NCBI RefSeq assembly: GCF_039523335.1
Contig: NZ_BAAAFC010000001.1
Coordinates: 1,674,001-1,738,000 of the forward strand
Source of the DNA: Marinobacter szutsaonensis
Lineage (GTDB): Bacteria; Pseudomonadota; Gammaproteobacteria; Pseudomonadales; Oleiphilaceae
Direction: 5' to 3'
Length of the DNA: 64,000 bases
Position numbers and translations under genes: made by a program. Below, piece after piece: positions 1-8,527 of this stretch (position 1 is its first letter; every line of letters begins with the position of its first letter). The notes under the pieces are model-generated. The model was not told the DNA's origin, ran no database searches, and saw nothing but the letters and a program-made list of their open reading frames with translations.

Positions 1-340
1 GCGCCGCATGGTCGGCCAGTTCAGCTCCGAGCTTGACCGGCAACTGAAAGCCGAGGAACTGCGCGAGGAGCTTCGTAAAGCGGGCGATGTCGGCCTGGAT
101 GATGTGCAGAAAACCGTGCGGGGGGCTCTTGATGAGGCCAAGAAGTACGAGCACATGATCCTGTCCGACGAAGAAGCCCGCAAGCCCAGACCTGCGCCGG
201 CAACCCGCCGCATGGCCGGCGAAGGCGAGGGAACGGACTCCTCCGGCACAAACAGCCAGCACAACAAGGCACCGGAACCGACCAGCGAATCCTCCGGTGA
301 ACGCGAGACCCAATCAGGCCCGTCGGATAACCGTTCATGA
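1..340 (+). CDS. tatB: Sec-independent translocase protein TatB (C-terminal part, 5' truncated)
   Basis: TatB is the inner-membrane partner of TatC in the twin-arginine export receptor. Only the C-terminal part is in the window: the reading frame is open from base 2, so the N-terminal membrane helix lies upstream. The visible ELDRQLKAEELREEL segment is the conserved TatB amphipathic helix. It is followed by a low-complexity tail rich in Pro, Glu and Ser, which is usual for TatB. The internal ATG at base 8 falls inside the conserved helix and is not the true start. The stop overlaps the tatC start by four bases, which implies translational coupling. Identification is firm from the helix plus the tatC neighbour. 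Confidence 0.93.
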   Translation, partial: RRMVGQFSSELDRQLKAEELREELRKAGDVGLDDVQKTVRGALDEAKKYEHMILSDEEARKPRPAPATRRMAGEGEGTDSSGTNSQHNKAPEPTSESSGERETQSGPSDNRS

Positions 341-1125
341 CCCAACAGCCAGACGGCAACCAGATCCATCCCGAACAACAACCGGAAATGCCGCTGATCG
401 AGCACCTGCTCGAGCTGCGTAACCGGCTATTGAAGATGGTGCTGGCCGTGGTGATCTGTTTCGCCGCGATCTACCCCTTCGCCAACGAACTCTATCTCTG
501 GCTGAGCCAGCCGATCAGGGAGTTACTGCCCGTTGGCCAGAGCATGATCGCCACCGACGTCACCTCCCCCTTCTTCGCCCCGCTGAAGCTGGCACTGGTG
601 CTCTCGGTTTTTGCCGCGATCCCGGTCATCCTCTACCAGCTCTGGAGCTTCATTGCCCCGGGGCTGTATGCCCACGAGAAGCGCCTGGCATTCCCGTTGC
701 TGTTCACCTCGGTGATCCTGTTCTATGCCGGTGCGGCCTTTGCCTATTACGTGGTGTTTCCACTGGTGTTCGGGTTCTTTACCGCCATCGGACCCGAGGG
801 CATTGTGGAGCTGCCGGACATCAGCAGTTACCTGAATTTCGTGCTCAAGATGTTCTTTGCCTTCGGAGTGGCCTTCGAGATCCCGATCGCCACGGTCCTG
901 CTGATCCTGACCGGCGCCACCACCCCGGACGATCTGGCCGCCAAGCGCCCCTACGTGGTCGTCGGCTGCTTCATCATCGGCATGATGCTGACGCCGCCGG
1001 ACATCATCTCCCAGACGCTGCTGGCGGTACCGATGTGGATCCTGTTCGAGTTCGGCATCCTGTTCGGGCGCCTGGCCCGCCGTGAGGTGGCCAGCGAGGA
1101 TTCGGAAGATTTCCCCGGCGAATGA
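337..1125 (+). CDS. tatC: Sec-independent translocase protein TatC
   Basis: TatC is the multi-spanning inner-membrane protein that recognises twin-arginine signal peptides of folded export substrates. The 262-residue length is normal. The N-terminal cytoplasmic stretch MPLIEHLLELRNRL, the first-loop region SPFFAPLK and the cytosolic motif APGLYAHEKR (with the conserved Glu of the signal-binding site) are present, and about six hydrophobic helices can be counted. It overlaps tatB by four bases upstream and rsmE by four bases downstream, so the three genes are translated as a coupled unit. The charged C-terminal tail (EDSEDFPGE) is short. Confidence 0.97.
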   Translation: MTQQPDGNQIHPEQQPEMPLIEHLLELRNRLLKMVLAVVICFAAIYPFANELYLWLSQPIRELLPVGQSMIATDVTSPFFAPLKLALVLSVFAAIPVILYQLWSFIAPGLYAHEKRLAFPLLFTSVILFYAGAAFAYYVVFPLVFGFFTAIGPEGIVELPDISSYLNFVLKMFFAFGVAFEIPIATVLLILTGATTPDDLAAKRPYVVVGCFIIGMMLTPPDIISQTLLAVPMWILFEFGILFGRLARREVASEDSEDFPGE

Positions 1126-1841
1126 ACCTGGCACTGCTGTTTGACGAGGATTTTGTCACACCGGACCGGGCCGTTCTGGCCGGCCGCCGGCTGGCCCACC
1201 TGCATTCCGTACTGAAAGTCGCCGCCGGTGACCGCATTCCGGTCGGTCGCGTTGACGGCCTGATGGGAAGTGGAGAGGTGATCCGCTTGACGGACACCGA
1301 AGCGGAACTGCAGGTGACGCTGGACCAGCAGCCCCCGACTGCGCTGCCCCTTACCCTGATCCTGGCCATGCCCCGCCCCAAAATGTTCCGCCGGGTGCTG
1401 CAGACCTGCGCCTCCCTCGGCATCAAGGACATCTGGCTGATCAACAGCTACAAGGTGGAGAAGAGTTTCTGGCAGACTCCCTGGCTGTCGGAAGACAACC
1501 TGCGGGAAAACCTGACCCTGGGCCTCGAGCAGGCCAAAGATACGGTGATGCCGACCGTTCACATCCGCAAACTGTTCAAACCCTTCGTGGAAGACGAGCT
1601 GCCCGGCATCCTCACCGGCAAGCGGGCACTGGTGGCCCATCCGGGCACACCCACGCCCTGCCCTGTGCACCTGCATGAACCGGCCGTGCTGTGCATCGGA
1701 CCCGAAGGAGGCTTCACCCCGTATGAGGTGGGCAAGCTCGAGGAGGCGGGTTGCCAGGGCGTTCATCTCGGCCCCCGGATCCTGCGGGTGGAAACCGCCG
1801 TGCCGGTGTTGGTCAGCCGGCTTTTTGACGCCTGCCGTTAA
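1122..1841 (+). CDS. rsmE: 16S rRNA (uracil(1498)-N(3))-methyltransferase RsmE
   Basis: RsmE methylates N3 of U1498 in 16S rRNA using S-adenosylmethionine and belongs to the SPOUT (knotted) methyltransferases. The 239 residues fit the family. The C-terminal knot motif LCIGPEGGF followed by LGPRILRVETA is the diagnostic SAM-binding and dimer region, and the N-terminal part matches the PUA-like RNA-binding domain. The ATG start lies within the last four bases of tatC. The gene ends eight bases before the convergent DUF808 gene, leaving no room for a separate terminator. Confidence 0.95.
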   Translation: MNLALLFDEDFVTPDRAVLAGRRLAHLHSVLKVAAGDRIPVGRVDGLMGSGEVIRLTDTEAELQVTLDQQPPTALPLTLILAMPRPKMFRRVLQTCASLGIKDIWLINSYKVEKSFWQTPWLSEDNLRENLTLGLEQAKDTVMPTVHIRKLFKPFVEDELPGILTGKRALVAHPGTPTPCPVHLHEPAVLCIGPEGGFTPYEVGKLEEAGCQGVHLGPRILRVETAVPVLVSRLFDACR

Positions 1842-1848
1842 ACCAGCC

Positions 1849-2772
1849 TTACGCAGCTTCCCCGTGGCGTTTCTGCCACCAGTTGATCAGGGGCGTCAGC
1901 ACCCCGACCAGGATACCACCGGCCAGAACCCCGAACAGACCATCGGCCAGTGTGGAAACCAGGGTGGCGCCGATGCCACCAAAGCCTTCGGAGAAGTGGT
2001 GGATGGCATCGTAGACCGGTGGCAGGCCATGGGTGAGAATGCCACCGCCGACCAGGAACATGGCAATCGTGCCCAGGATCGACAGGGTCTTCATCATGTA
2101 GGGTGCCAACGAGAGGATGCCCTCACCAATACGCTGGGCCAGGGCACTGTCCCTCTGGCTCAGGTACAGGCCGCCATCGTCCAGCTTCACGATACCGGCC
2201 ACCAGACCATAGACCCCGACCGTGACCATCACCGCCACCACTGTCAGCACCAGGAACTGCATACCGATGCCCTGCCCGGTGACGGTACCCAGGGTGATGG
2301 CGATGATTTCCGCCGAAAGGATGAAATCGGTGCGTATCGCGCCCTTGATCTTGTCCTTTTCCACCACCTTCATGTCGACATCCGGATTCTTCAGGGCCTC
2401 GTGCAGTTCCTGCTTGTGGGCCTCGTCCTCCTTGCCGTGGAGAAACTTGTGGGCCAGCTTCTCGAAGCCCTCAAAACACAGGAACCCACCGCCGAGCATC
2501 AGCAACGGGGTCACCATCCACGGCACAAAGAAACTGATAGCCACTGCTGCCGGCACCAGGATGGCCTTGTTGATAAAGGAGCCCTTGGCCACCGCCCAGA
2601 CCACAGGCAATTCCCGGGCCGGTTTCACACCGGTAACCTGCTGGGCATTGAGTGCGAGGTCATCCCCGAGAACACCCGCGGTTTTCTTGGTGGCGGTCTT
2701 GGTCATCAGGGAGACATCATCAAGGATGGTGGCGATGTCGTCGATCAGTGCGAGCAGACTGCTTCCTGCCAT
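1849..2772 (-). CDS. DUF808 family inner-membrane protein (YedI-like)
   Basis: This 307-residue protein is recognised as DUF808 (E. coli YedI family), an inner-membrane family of unknown function. The N-terminus (ASSLLALIDDIATILDD-like, read here as SSLLALIDDIATILDDV), the TKKTAGVLGDDLA stretch and about six to seven hydrophobic segments fit the family. A central hydrophilic loop rich in His, Glu and Lys (roughly residues 110-145) is also typical. It is convergent with rsmE and lies 32 bases downstream of ubiI on the same strand, so it may be read through from the ubiquinone operon. No function is assigned. Confidence 0.9.
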   Translation of the reverse strand: MAGSSLLALIDDIATILDDVSLMTKTATKKTAGVLGDDLALNAQQVTGVKPARELPVVWAVAKGSFINKAILVPAAVAISFFVPWMVTPLLMLGGGFLCFEGFEKLAHKFLHGKEDEAHKQELHEALKNPDVDMKVVEKDKIKGAIRTDFILSAEIIAITLGTVTGQGIGMQFLVLTVVAVMVTVGVYGLVAGIVKLDDGGLYLSQRDSALAQRIGEGILSLAPYMMKTLSILGTIAMFLVGGGILTHGLPPVYDAIHHFSEGFGGIGATLVSTLADGLFGVLAGGILVGVLTPLINWWQKRHGEAA

Positions 2773-2804
2773 TGGAAAATCCCTTGTTCTGGTGGCTCTA
2801 TCTG

Positions 2805-4028
2805 TTAATCAGCGAGGCCCATGGCCTCCGCGGCTATGCGGTTCTTGACCGGCCCAAGCCGATCCAGCCAGCGCATACCGGCGTTGCGAAGCCAGCGCAG
2901 GGGCAGCTCGTCCCGGGCGAACAACTGCTTGAAGCCCTCCATGGCTGCCATCATGGTGAGGTTCTCACCTTTGCGGCGACGCTGGTAGCGGGCCAGAACC
3001 AGTTCGTCATCCGGAGCAAGTTCAAGCGACTTCGCCCGCTTCATTTCATCAAGCAGGGCCCGCACATCCCCATACCCCAGGTTGGCACCCTGACCAGCCA
3101 GGGGGTGGATGGTATGGGCCGCATCCCCCACCAGGGCCAGGCCATCGGCCACATAATCCTTGGCATGGCGCTGCCTCAGGGGGAAGGCAAAACGGCGGGA
3201 AACCGCAGTCACACTGCCCAACTCACCCTCGATGGCGCGCTCCAGTTCAACCCGGAAGTCATCATCACCGAGTGCCATAAGCCGGCGGGCCTCGGGGGTG
3301 TCCTGGGACCAGACAATGGAACAGAACCGGTCGTCCAGACTCTCATTCAGCAACGGCAGGAAAGCCAGCGGACCACTGGGAGAGAAGCGCTGCCAGGCGG
3401 TGTAGCGGTGGCTCTTGGCCGTCCGCACCGTGCAGACGATGGCCTGTTGGTCGTAATCCCATTCCCGCGTGGGCATTCCTGCCCACTGGCGCAGGCGCGA
3501 GTTGGCGCCATCGGCTCCGATCACCAGGCGGGCCGCCAGCCGGTTCCCGTCTTCCAGTTCAACGCCCTCCGTCCGGGACCAGGTTCGCACGCGGACCCCG
3601 TCAAACAGCGTTACCTCACTGGCCAGCAACTCCCGGAACAAAGCCCGGACGATGTTGCGGTTCTCGACAATGGTACCCAGCGCCCGGGCATGCAGTTCGG
3701 CGGCATCGAAATGAATCCGGCCAGTGCCATCTCCATCCCACACGATCATTTCCCGATAGCCGCAGTGACGGCTTTCAGTAACCCCGGACCAGGCACCCAG
3801 CTCTTCCAGCAGACGCTGGCTGGCCGTGGAGATGGCACTGACCCGGGGTTCAAAATCTTGCACCGTTGAGGCCGGCTCCGGGGCCTCGAGCAATGCGTCC
3901 CGCGAGGCACCTTCGACCAGTCCGACCTGCCAGCCCTGGCGAGACAACCCCAGCGCCAGGGCCGATCCGATCATGCCGCCACCGACGACGACAATATCGA
4001 AGGAGCGGGTGTCGGCATTACTGATCAT
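2805..4028 (-). CDS. ubiI: UbiI-type FAD-dependent ubiquinone hydroxylase
   Basis: This flavoprotein monooxygenase hydroxylates an aromatic ring position in ubiquinone biosynthesis. The N-terminal GGGMIGSALALGL is the FAD Rossmann fingerprint, and LVGDAAHTIHPLAGQGANLG near residue 285 is the signature of the UbiH/UbiF/UbiI family. The frame is open to 4157, but the ATG at 4028 places the dinucleotide fold at the expected distance from the N-terminus, giving 407 residues. That start overlaps ubiH by 11 bases. Assignment as ubiI rather than ubiH or ubiF rests on the order ygfB-pepP-ubiH-ubiI known from enterobacteria; the exact position hydroxylated is inferred. Confidence 0.87.
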   Translation of the reverse strand: MISNADTRSFDIVVVGGGMIGSALALGLSRQGWQVGLVEGASRDALLEAPEPASTVQDFEPRVSAISTASQRLLEELGAWSGVTESRHCGYREMIVWDGDGTGRIHFDAAELHARALGTIVENRNIVRALFRELLASEVTLFDGVRVRTWSRTEGVELEDGNRLAARLVIGADGANSRLRQWAGMPTREWDYDQQAIVCTVRTAKSHRYTAWQRFSPSGPLAFLPLLNESLDDRFCSIVWSQDTPEARRLMALGDDDFRVELERAIEGELGSVTAVSRRFAFPLRQRHAKDYVADGLALVGDAAHTIHPLAGQGANLGYGDVRALLDEMKRAKSLELAPDDELVLARYQRRRKGENLTMMAAMEGFKQLFARDELPLRWLRNAGMRWLDRLGPVKNRIAAEAMGLAD

Positions 4029-5301
4029 GGCGGGAATCCTCTCCGGCAGTTGTGGACACTGATGGAACAACCGGTTTGCGGCCGCCGATGCCCATGGCTT
4101 TTCGGGCAAACCAGCGTTTGGCCCCGGGCACCAGGTCGAGCCCGACCAGCCCGGCATCCCGTGCTGTGGCCACGGGCAGAAGGGACTGCCCGAAGATCCG
4201 GATCAGAGAGTCCGAGAACTGTACCGTCTGCTGCCAGTCCCGGCGATGGCGCCGTTGGTATTCACCGAGCACCGACAGGTCACCAATCGAACGGCCCTCG
4301 TCCACCGCCTGCCGGAACTGTTCCACCAGGGTCATCAACCCCCGCAGGGCCAGATTGAAGCCCTGGCCGGCCACCGGGTGCAGGGCATGGGCGGCATTGC
4401 CCACCAACGCCACACCCGGGCGCACGGCCTCATCCACGGTGGTCAGCTTCAACGGGTAGTGGCCGCACTGGCCGATCCGGGTGAACCGGCCCAGCCGCCA
4501 GCCAAACCGCTCCTGCAAACGCCGGCACTTCTGCTCGTCCGGCAGCTCCAGCACCTCCGCCAGGGCCTCATCGGTCAGGGTCCAGACCAGTGCCGACTGG
4601 TTCTCCGGTCGGCGGGGCGAGCCGTGGGGCAACAGCGCCATCGGGCCATCGCCGGTAAAGCGTTCATAGGCGGTAAACTGGTGGGACTCACCGGTGGAGA
4701 CATTGGCAATCAGCGCATTCTGGCCGTAACTTTCGGTGCGGGTGACAAAGCCCAGCTTTTCCCGCAGTCCGGAACGGCCGCCATCGGCCACCACCAGGCA
4801 GTGCCCGGATACCCGCTGCTCCTGGCCGTCCTTGCGGATCAGCACGTCAACACCGTCCGGTGTCGGCGTCATGTCCATAACCTCCGCGGGCGCCTGCCAT
4901 TGCACACCGGTATCGAGCAACGCCCGCATCAGGCACAGCCCCATCCAGCGATTGTCGGCCACATAGCCGAGAGCTTGCTGGTGATGATCTTCCGCATGCA
5001 AGCGAGTCGCCCCGAAATGGCCGCGATCGGAAACATGGATATGGCGAATGGGCGTGGCGTGTTCCGACAACGACGGCCAGAGCCCCAGCTCTTCAAAGAT
5101 GAGCCTGGAACCCCAGGACAACGCCGTGGAACGGGCATCATAGCTGGGCTGGTAGTCCTCCGGCAGGGCATCGGGAGACAGCGGGAAGGTTTCCACCACC
5201 GTCACGCGAAGCTCGGGCACGGTCCGGGCCAGCGCCAGAGCCAGGGTGGCGCCGGCCAGGCCGCCGCCGGCAATAATCAGGTCAGTCTCGGGTGCGGTCA
5301 C
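4018..5301 (-). CDS. ubiH: 2-octaprenyl-6-methoxyphenyl hydroxylase UbiH
   Basis: UbiH is a FAD monooxygenase of aerobic ubiquinone biosynthesis acting on a methoxyphenol intermediate. The protein begins with the FAD fold IIAGGGLAGATLALAL and carries LVGNAAHALHPVAGQGFNLA. The GNAAH variant of the second motif is typical of UbiH, whereas ubiI next door has GDAAH. The start is GTG at 5301, giving 427 residues. It lies four bases after the pepP stop and overlaps ubiI by 11 bases, so pepP-ubiH-ubiI should be one transcript. Confidence 0.9.
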   Translation of the reverse strand: MTAPETDLIIAGGGLAGATLALALARTVPELRVTVVETFPLSPDALPEDYQPSYDARSTALSWGSRLIFEELGLWPSLSEHATPIRHIHVSDRGHFGATRLHAEDHHQQALGYVADNRWMGLCLMRALLDTGVQWQAPAEVMDMTPTPDGVDVLIRKDGQEQRVSGHCLVVADGGRSGLREKLGFVTRTESYGQNALIANVSTGESHQFTAYERFTGDGPMALLPHGSPRRPENQSALVWTLTDEALAEVLELPDEQKCRRLQERFGWRLGRFTRIGQCGHYPLKLTTVDEAVRPGVALVGNAAHALHPVAGQGFNLALRGLMTLVEQFRQAVDEGRSIGDLSVLGEYQRRHRRDWQQTVQFSDSLIRIFGQSLLPVATARDAGLVGLDLVPGAKRWFARKAMGIGGRKPVVPSVSTTAGEDSRHDQ

Positions 5302-5305
5302 CGTG

Positions 5306-6625
5306 TCAGTCCGCCATCAACGCTTCAATCTCGGCAATGGTCTTGGGTACCTCATCGGTCAGCACGCGGCAGCCGTCTTTGGTTACCACCACGTCGTCCT
5401 CGATGCGGATGCCGATACCACGCCACTTCTCATCCACACTGGTGTTGTCCGGGGCGATGTAGAGGCCCGGCTCCACGGTCAGAACCATGCCAGGCTCCAA
5501 CTCCCGCCAGGCCTCTCCGATCCGGTAGTCACCCACGTCATGCACATCCATACCCAGCCAGTGGCCGGTGCGGTGCATGAAGAAAGGCTTATAGGCTTCC
5601 TTCTCGATGGCCTCATCCACATTCCCGGACAACAGGCCGAGATCGATCAGCCCCTGGGTGAGCACCCTGAGCGCTGCCTCATGGGCATGGTTCCAGTGAT
5701 TACCGGGCCGCACGGCATCAATGGCCTCGTACTGGGCCGCCAGCACCACTTCATACAGAGCTCGCTGCTCCGGGCTGAACCTGCCGCTGACCGGGAAGGT
5801 CCGGGTAATGTCCGAGGCGTAGCATTCCAGCTCACAACCGGCATCGATCAGTACCAGGTCGCCGTCCTTCAGAGGCGCACTGTTCTCGATGTAATGCAGG
5901 ATGCAGCCATTGGCACCACTGCCCACGATGGAGGGGTAGGCGGTGGAGCGGGCTCCGTGCTCCATAAAGGTATGGATCAGGGTGGCTTCCAGGTTGTACT
6001 CAAAACCACCATGGCGCGCCCGTTTCATGGCGTTGCGGTGGGCCTCGGCGCTGATCTTGCCAGCCTTGGCCATCACTTTGATCTCGTTGGCGCTCTTGTA
6101 CAGGCGCAGGTCGTGGAGCAGGTGCTCCAGGGCGACAAACTCTCCGGGGGGATGGGCGCCGGTGCGCACCTTGCTGCGGAGGGTCTTGACCCACTCCATA
6201 ACCCGGTGATCGAAGCTCTGGTCCTTACCCAGGGGGTAATAGACCCGGCTGCGACCTTCGATCATACCCGGCAGGATGTCGTCGATATCCGAAATCGGGA
6301 AAGCATCGTCCAGACCATACCGCTCGATAGCGCCTTCGGGACCACACAGAAAACCGTCCCAAAGCTCTTTCTCCGGGTGGCGTTCCTTGCAGAACAGCAC
6401 CGCCTCGCCATGTTCGCGACCGGGAATCAGGGCCAGCACCGCCTCGGGCTCACCAAAGCCGGTCAGATACTGGAAGTCACTGTCCTGCCGGAAGGGGTGG
6501 AGTACATCCCGGTTACGCACCCGCTCCGGGGCCGCTGGCAGGATGGCGATACTATCCGGCGCCATGCGCTCCATCAGCTTACGGCGGCGCTCGGCGAACT
6601 CCTTCACGGGTATCATGGACGACAT
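5306..6625 (-). CDS. pepP: Xaa-Pro aminopeptidase PepP (aminopeptidase P)
   Basis: PepP removes N-terminal residues preceding proline, using two metal ions (usually manganese). An AMP_N domain occupies about residues 5-140 and an M24 pita-bread metallopeptidase domain about 180-425. The metal ligands can be read in order: DAGCELECYASDITRTF (two Asp), HRTGHWLGMDVHD (His), EPGLYI (Glu) and RIEDDVV (Glu). The frame extends to an ATG at 6637, but the ATG at 6625 is preceded by GGGAG at proper spacing and gives 439 residues, like E. coli. It lies 27 bases downstream of ygfB in a conserved operon. Confidence 0.94.
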   Translation of the reverse strand: MSSMIPVKEFAERRRKLMERMAPDSIAILPAAPERVRNRDVLHPFRQDSDFQYLTGFGEPEAVLALIPGREHGEAVLFCKERHPEKELWDGFLCGPEGAIERYGLDDAFPISDIDDILPGMIEGRSRVYYPLGKDQSFDHRVMEWVKTLRSKVRTGAHPPGEFVALEHLLHDLRLYKSANEIKVMAKAGKISAEAHRNAMKRARHGGFEYNLEATLIHTFMEHGARSTAYPSIVGSGANGCILHYIENSAPLKDGDLVLIDAGCELECYASDITRTFPVSGRFSPEQRALYEVVLAAQYEAIDAVRPGNHWNHAHEAALRVLTQGLIDLGLLSGNVDEAIEKEAYKPFFMHRTGHWLGMDVHDVGDYRIGEAWRELEPGMVLTVEPGLYIAPDNTSVDEKWRGIGIRIEDDVVVTKDGCRVLTDEVPKTIAEIEALMAD

Positions 6626-6652
6626 AGATTCTCCCATAGGTCTGGACCCGGC

Positions 6653-7255
6653 TCAGTGCAGGGTCGGCGAATTGGAGGCCGGCTTCTCCGGGGCATTGAA
6701 TTCAGTAAACACGGCCAGCGCCCCGAGCCGGACATACTCGGTGATTTCCAGCAGCTGCTGCTCACTTTCCTCGTCGGCTTCCTCATCCTCGGAGAGCTGG
6801 CTGATTGCCACCATATCCTCGATCAGCTCACGGATCTCGTCCGGGGCCTGGCCCAGGGACTCTCCGGCGGCCAGGGCCATACCCTCAAGGAAACCGCGCA
6901 CCCAGGAAACCAGAGCTTCCAGCCGCTGCTCGATGGCGTAGTCGTCATCCGGTAACAAAGGATGGAAACTCATGTCGGCCGATTGCAAGAGCGCCAGGGT
7001 CTGTTCGTAGGCCTTGTTCATGAAGGGCGCCAGGTCGTCGGATTCTTCAGCTGCGTCTTCCGGAAGACCCATGTGCTCGCACACCATGTTCAGCCACTCA
7101 GGTTCCTGGATACGGGATCCGGCCGCGAGCCGACCACACAGTGCGCCGTGCAGCTCCGAGGGATGACTGAAAGCCTGATGGGCGGTAAAGACGTTGGCCC
7201 AGCGTTCGAATTCTGCAGCGCGGGCGGCGCCGGAAGAGGTGTCGGATTCGGACAT
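6653..7255 (-). CDS. ygfB: YgfB/UPF0149 family protein
   Basis: YgfB belongs to the UPF0149/YecA-like family and is the usual first gene of the ygfB-pepP-ubiH-ubiI operon. In Pseudomonas aeruginosa the homologue has been linked to control of an amidase and beta-lactam resistance; that role is not visible here. The frame runs to 7372, but the ATG at 7255 (MSESDTSSGAARA) gives the normal length of about 200 residues and leaves a divergent promoter region for the gene at 7391. The helical segment HPSELHGALCGRLAAG and the acidic C-terminal part DEEADEESEQQ fit the family. Confidence 0.87.
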   Translation of the reverse strand: MSESDTSSGAARAAEFERWANVFTAHQAFSHPSELHGALCGRLAAGSRIQEPEWLNMVCEHMGLPEDAAEESDDLAPFMNKAYEQTLALLQSADMSFHPLLPDDDYAIEQRLEALVSWVRGFLEGMALAAGESLGQAPDEIRELIEDMVAISQLSEDEEADEESEQQLLEITEYVRLGALAVFTEFNAPEKPASNSPTLH

Positions 7256-7356
7256 GAACCAAGACAATCCTGTGTTGTTGAATGGAGTTCCTATCCTAGC
7301 ATTCAGGCGACACCAAGGCACTTGTCGCTTGCTTTTGCCACCGGGAGGCCACAATA

Positions 7357-7371
7357 TGTTATAACATAACA
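7357..7371 (+). promoter_or_regulatory. Putative Zur operator (zinc-responsive) upstream of the DUF2796 gene
   Basis: TGTTATAACATAACA matches the gammaproteobacterial Zur core TGTTATAnTATAACA at 13 of its 14 defined positions, the single difference being C for T in the right half. A perfect 14-base palindrome, TATGTTATAACATA, overlaps it at 7355-7368. The site ends 19 bases before the start codon of a His-rich zinc-type periplasmic protein, where bound Zur would block transcription. The consensus is from memory, and the assignment is an inference from sequence and context. Confidence 0.75.
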
Positions 7372-7390
7372 CCTACAGCTGGAGAGCCTG

Positions 7391-7939
7391 ATGAATCGAT
7401 TCGGATACCGACTACTGTTGTTACCGCTATCCTTCTTCGCCGGCGCAGCCGCTGCCAGCGAGAACCCCGGCGCCCACCAGCACGGTCACGCCGAGCTGTC
7501 GTTTGCGGTTGAGGGCAACCAGGTAGAGGTGATCTTTGTCTCACCCGCCTACAACGTGGTGGGCTTCGAGCATGAAGCCAGAACCGAAGCCCAGACCCGG
7601 GCGCTGAAGGAAGCCAACGACTGGTTTGCCGGAACACCGTTGATCGATACCCCGGACAGCACCTGCACCGTAATCAGCTCGGAGGTGCATCACAATGGCC
7701 AGGAACAGCACCACGAGGGTAACGAACACGACCACGGGGATCACGGCGGCGGCCATTCGGCCTATGAAGTCATCCAGACACTAGCGTGCCCCGGCGTGCA
7801 GGATGCCAGCACCCTGACCACCCCGCTTACCACCCGGCTTGAACGCCTCGAGCATCTGGATGTGCAGTGGGCCGGCGCCATGGCACAGGGCGCAACACGC
7901 CTGGAGCATGGCGAACAAGCTATCGAACTGGGGCAATAA
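7391..7939 (+). CDS. ZrgA-like (DUF2796) periplasmic zinc-uptake protein
   Basis: This 182-residue exported protein has a signal peptide ending near AAAS and the start of mature DUF2796, ENPGAHQHGHAELSFAVEG. A His/Glu/Asp-rich tract at about residues 100-125 (HHNGQEQHHEGNEHDHGDHG) is a likely metal-binding loop. DUF2796 proteins include ZrgA of Vibrio cholerae, a component of a Zur-regulated zinc ABC uptake system. A Zur-like operator lies just upstream, and a DUF3299 gene and ABC ATPase/permease genes follow, which supports a zinc role. It is convergent with the DUF3299 gene, with one base between the stops. Metal specificity is inferred. Confidence 0.85.
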   Translation: MNRFGYRLLLLPLSFFAGAAAASENPGAHQHGHAELSFAVEGNQVEVIFVSPAYNVVGFEHEARTEAQTRALKEANDWFAGTPLIDTPDSTCTVISSEVHHNGQEQHHEGNEHDHGDHGGGHSAYEVIQTLACPGVQDASTLTTPLTTRLERLEHLDVQWAGAMAQGATRLEHGEQAIELGQ

Positions 7940-7940
7940 C

Positions 7941-8459
7941 CTACTCGGTGTAGGGCGTCACGCTCCTGGCCTCCATGGCGTACGAGGAGGTACCGATCTC
8001 GTTCTCGGTACGCTCGATCACCAGGGTACCTTCGATCCACACCGGGTCATACAGGGCTTCGAGATAAAAGCCCTCCTTGTATTTCACGTGGATGATCTGG
8101 TTGGGCGGGGGCGGCGGCACATGAATGCAGGCGCCGTAGTAAGGGACCAGGAAGAACTCGAGGATCTTCATGTCGTTAGTGGTTTTCAGCGGCACGACAA
8201 AGCCGGGAATCCGCCCCTCCACGTCACCCATCGCCGGCACCACGCGCCCGGTCATGATTTCATCGGGCAGGATGGTGGGGCCGTCGCCCTCGTGCTCCAC
8301 TTCTGGCATATTTTCCAGTAGCGCCAGATCCTCGGCAGGCATGAGTTCAAGCCAGTCGATCTCCCGTGGCTCCGCGGCTACGGAGGCGGAAGCGAGTCCG
8401 AGCAAGGCCGCCAGGACCAGGCTGGCGAAACGATAAGAAGGAAAAACGTGAAACATCAA
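7941..8459 (-). CDS. DUF3299 domain periplasmic protein, zinc-uptake associated
   Basis: The 172-residue protein has a signal peptide (FASLVLAALLGLASASVAA) and a DUF3299 domain containing GFVVPL, LVPYYGACIHVPPPPPNQ and the C-terminal SYAMEA segment. The cysteine in GACIHVPPPPPNQ is the most conserved-looking point. DUF3299 proteins occur in the V. cholerae zrg operon, where I recall ZrgE being of this type. Here the gene is inverted relative to the other components: convergent with the DUF2796 gene and divergent from the ABC ATPase across 68 bases. An ATG at 8456 is an equally possible start. The biochemical role is unknown. Confidence 0.82.
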   Translation of the reverse strand: MMFHVFPSYRFASLVLAALLGLASASVAAEPREIDWLELMPAEDLALLENMPEVEHEGDGPTILPDEIMTGRVVPAMGDVEGRIPGFVVPLKTTNDMKILEFFLVPYYGACIHVPPPPPNQIIHVKYKEGFYLEALYDPVWIEGTLVIERTENEIGTSSYAMEARSVTPYTE

Positions 8460-8527
8460 CGAAGTTACTCCTGGGATTCAGATTCCGGACCAGCAGGTAT
8501 CATACACCGGGGACAACGATCACCAAC

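Noticed and set aside
8366..8527. N-terminal extension of the ABC ATPase gene
   Set aside because: The extension overlaps the DUF3299 gene antisense and lacks homology-like character; the ATG at 8528 gives a normal ATPase.
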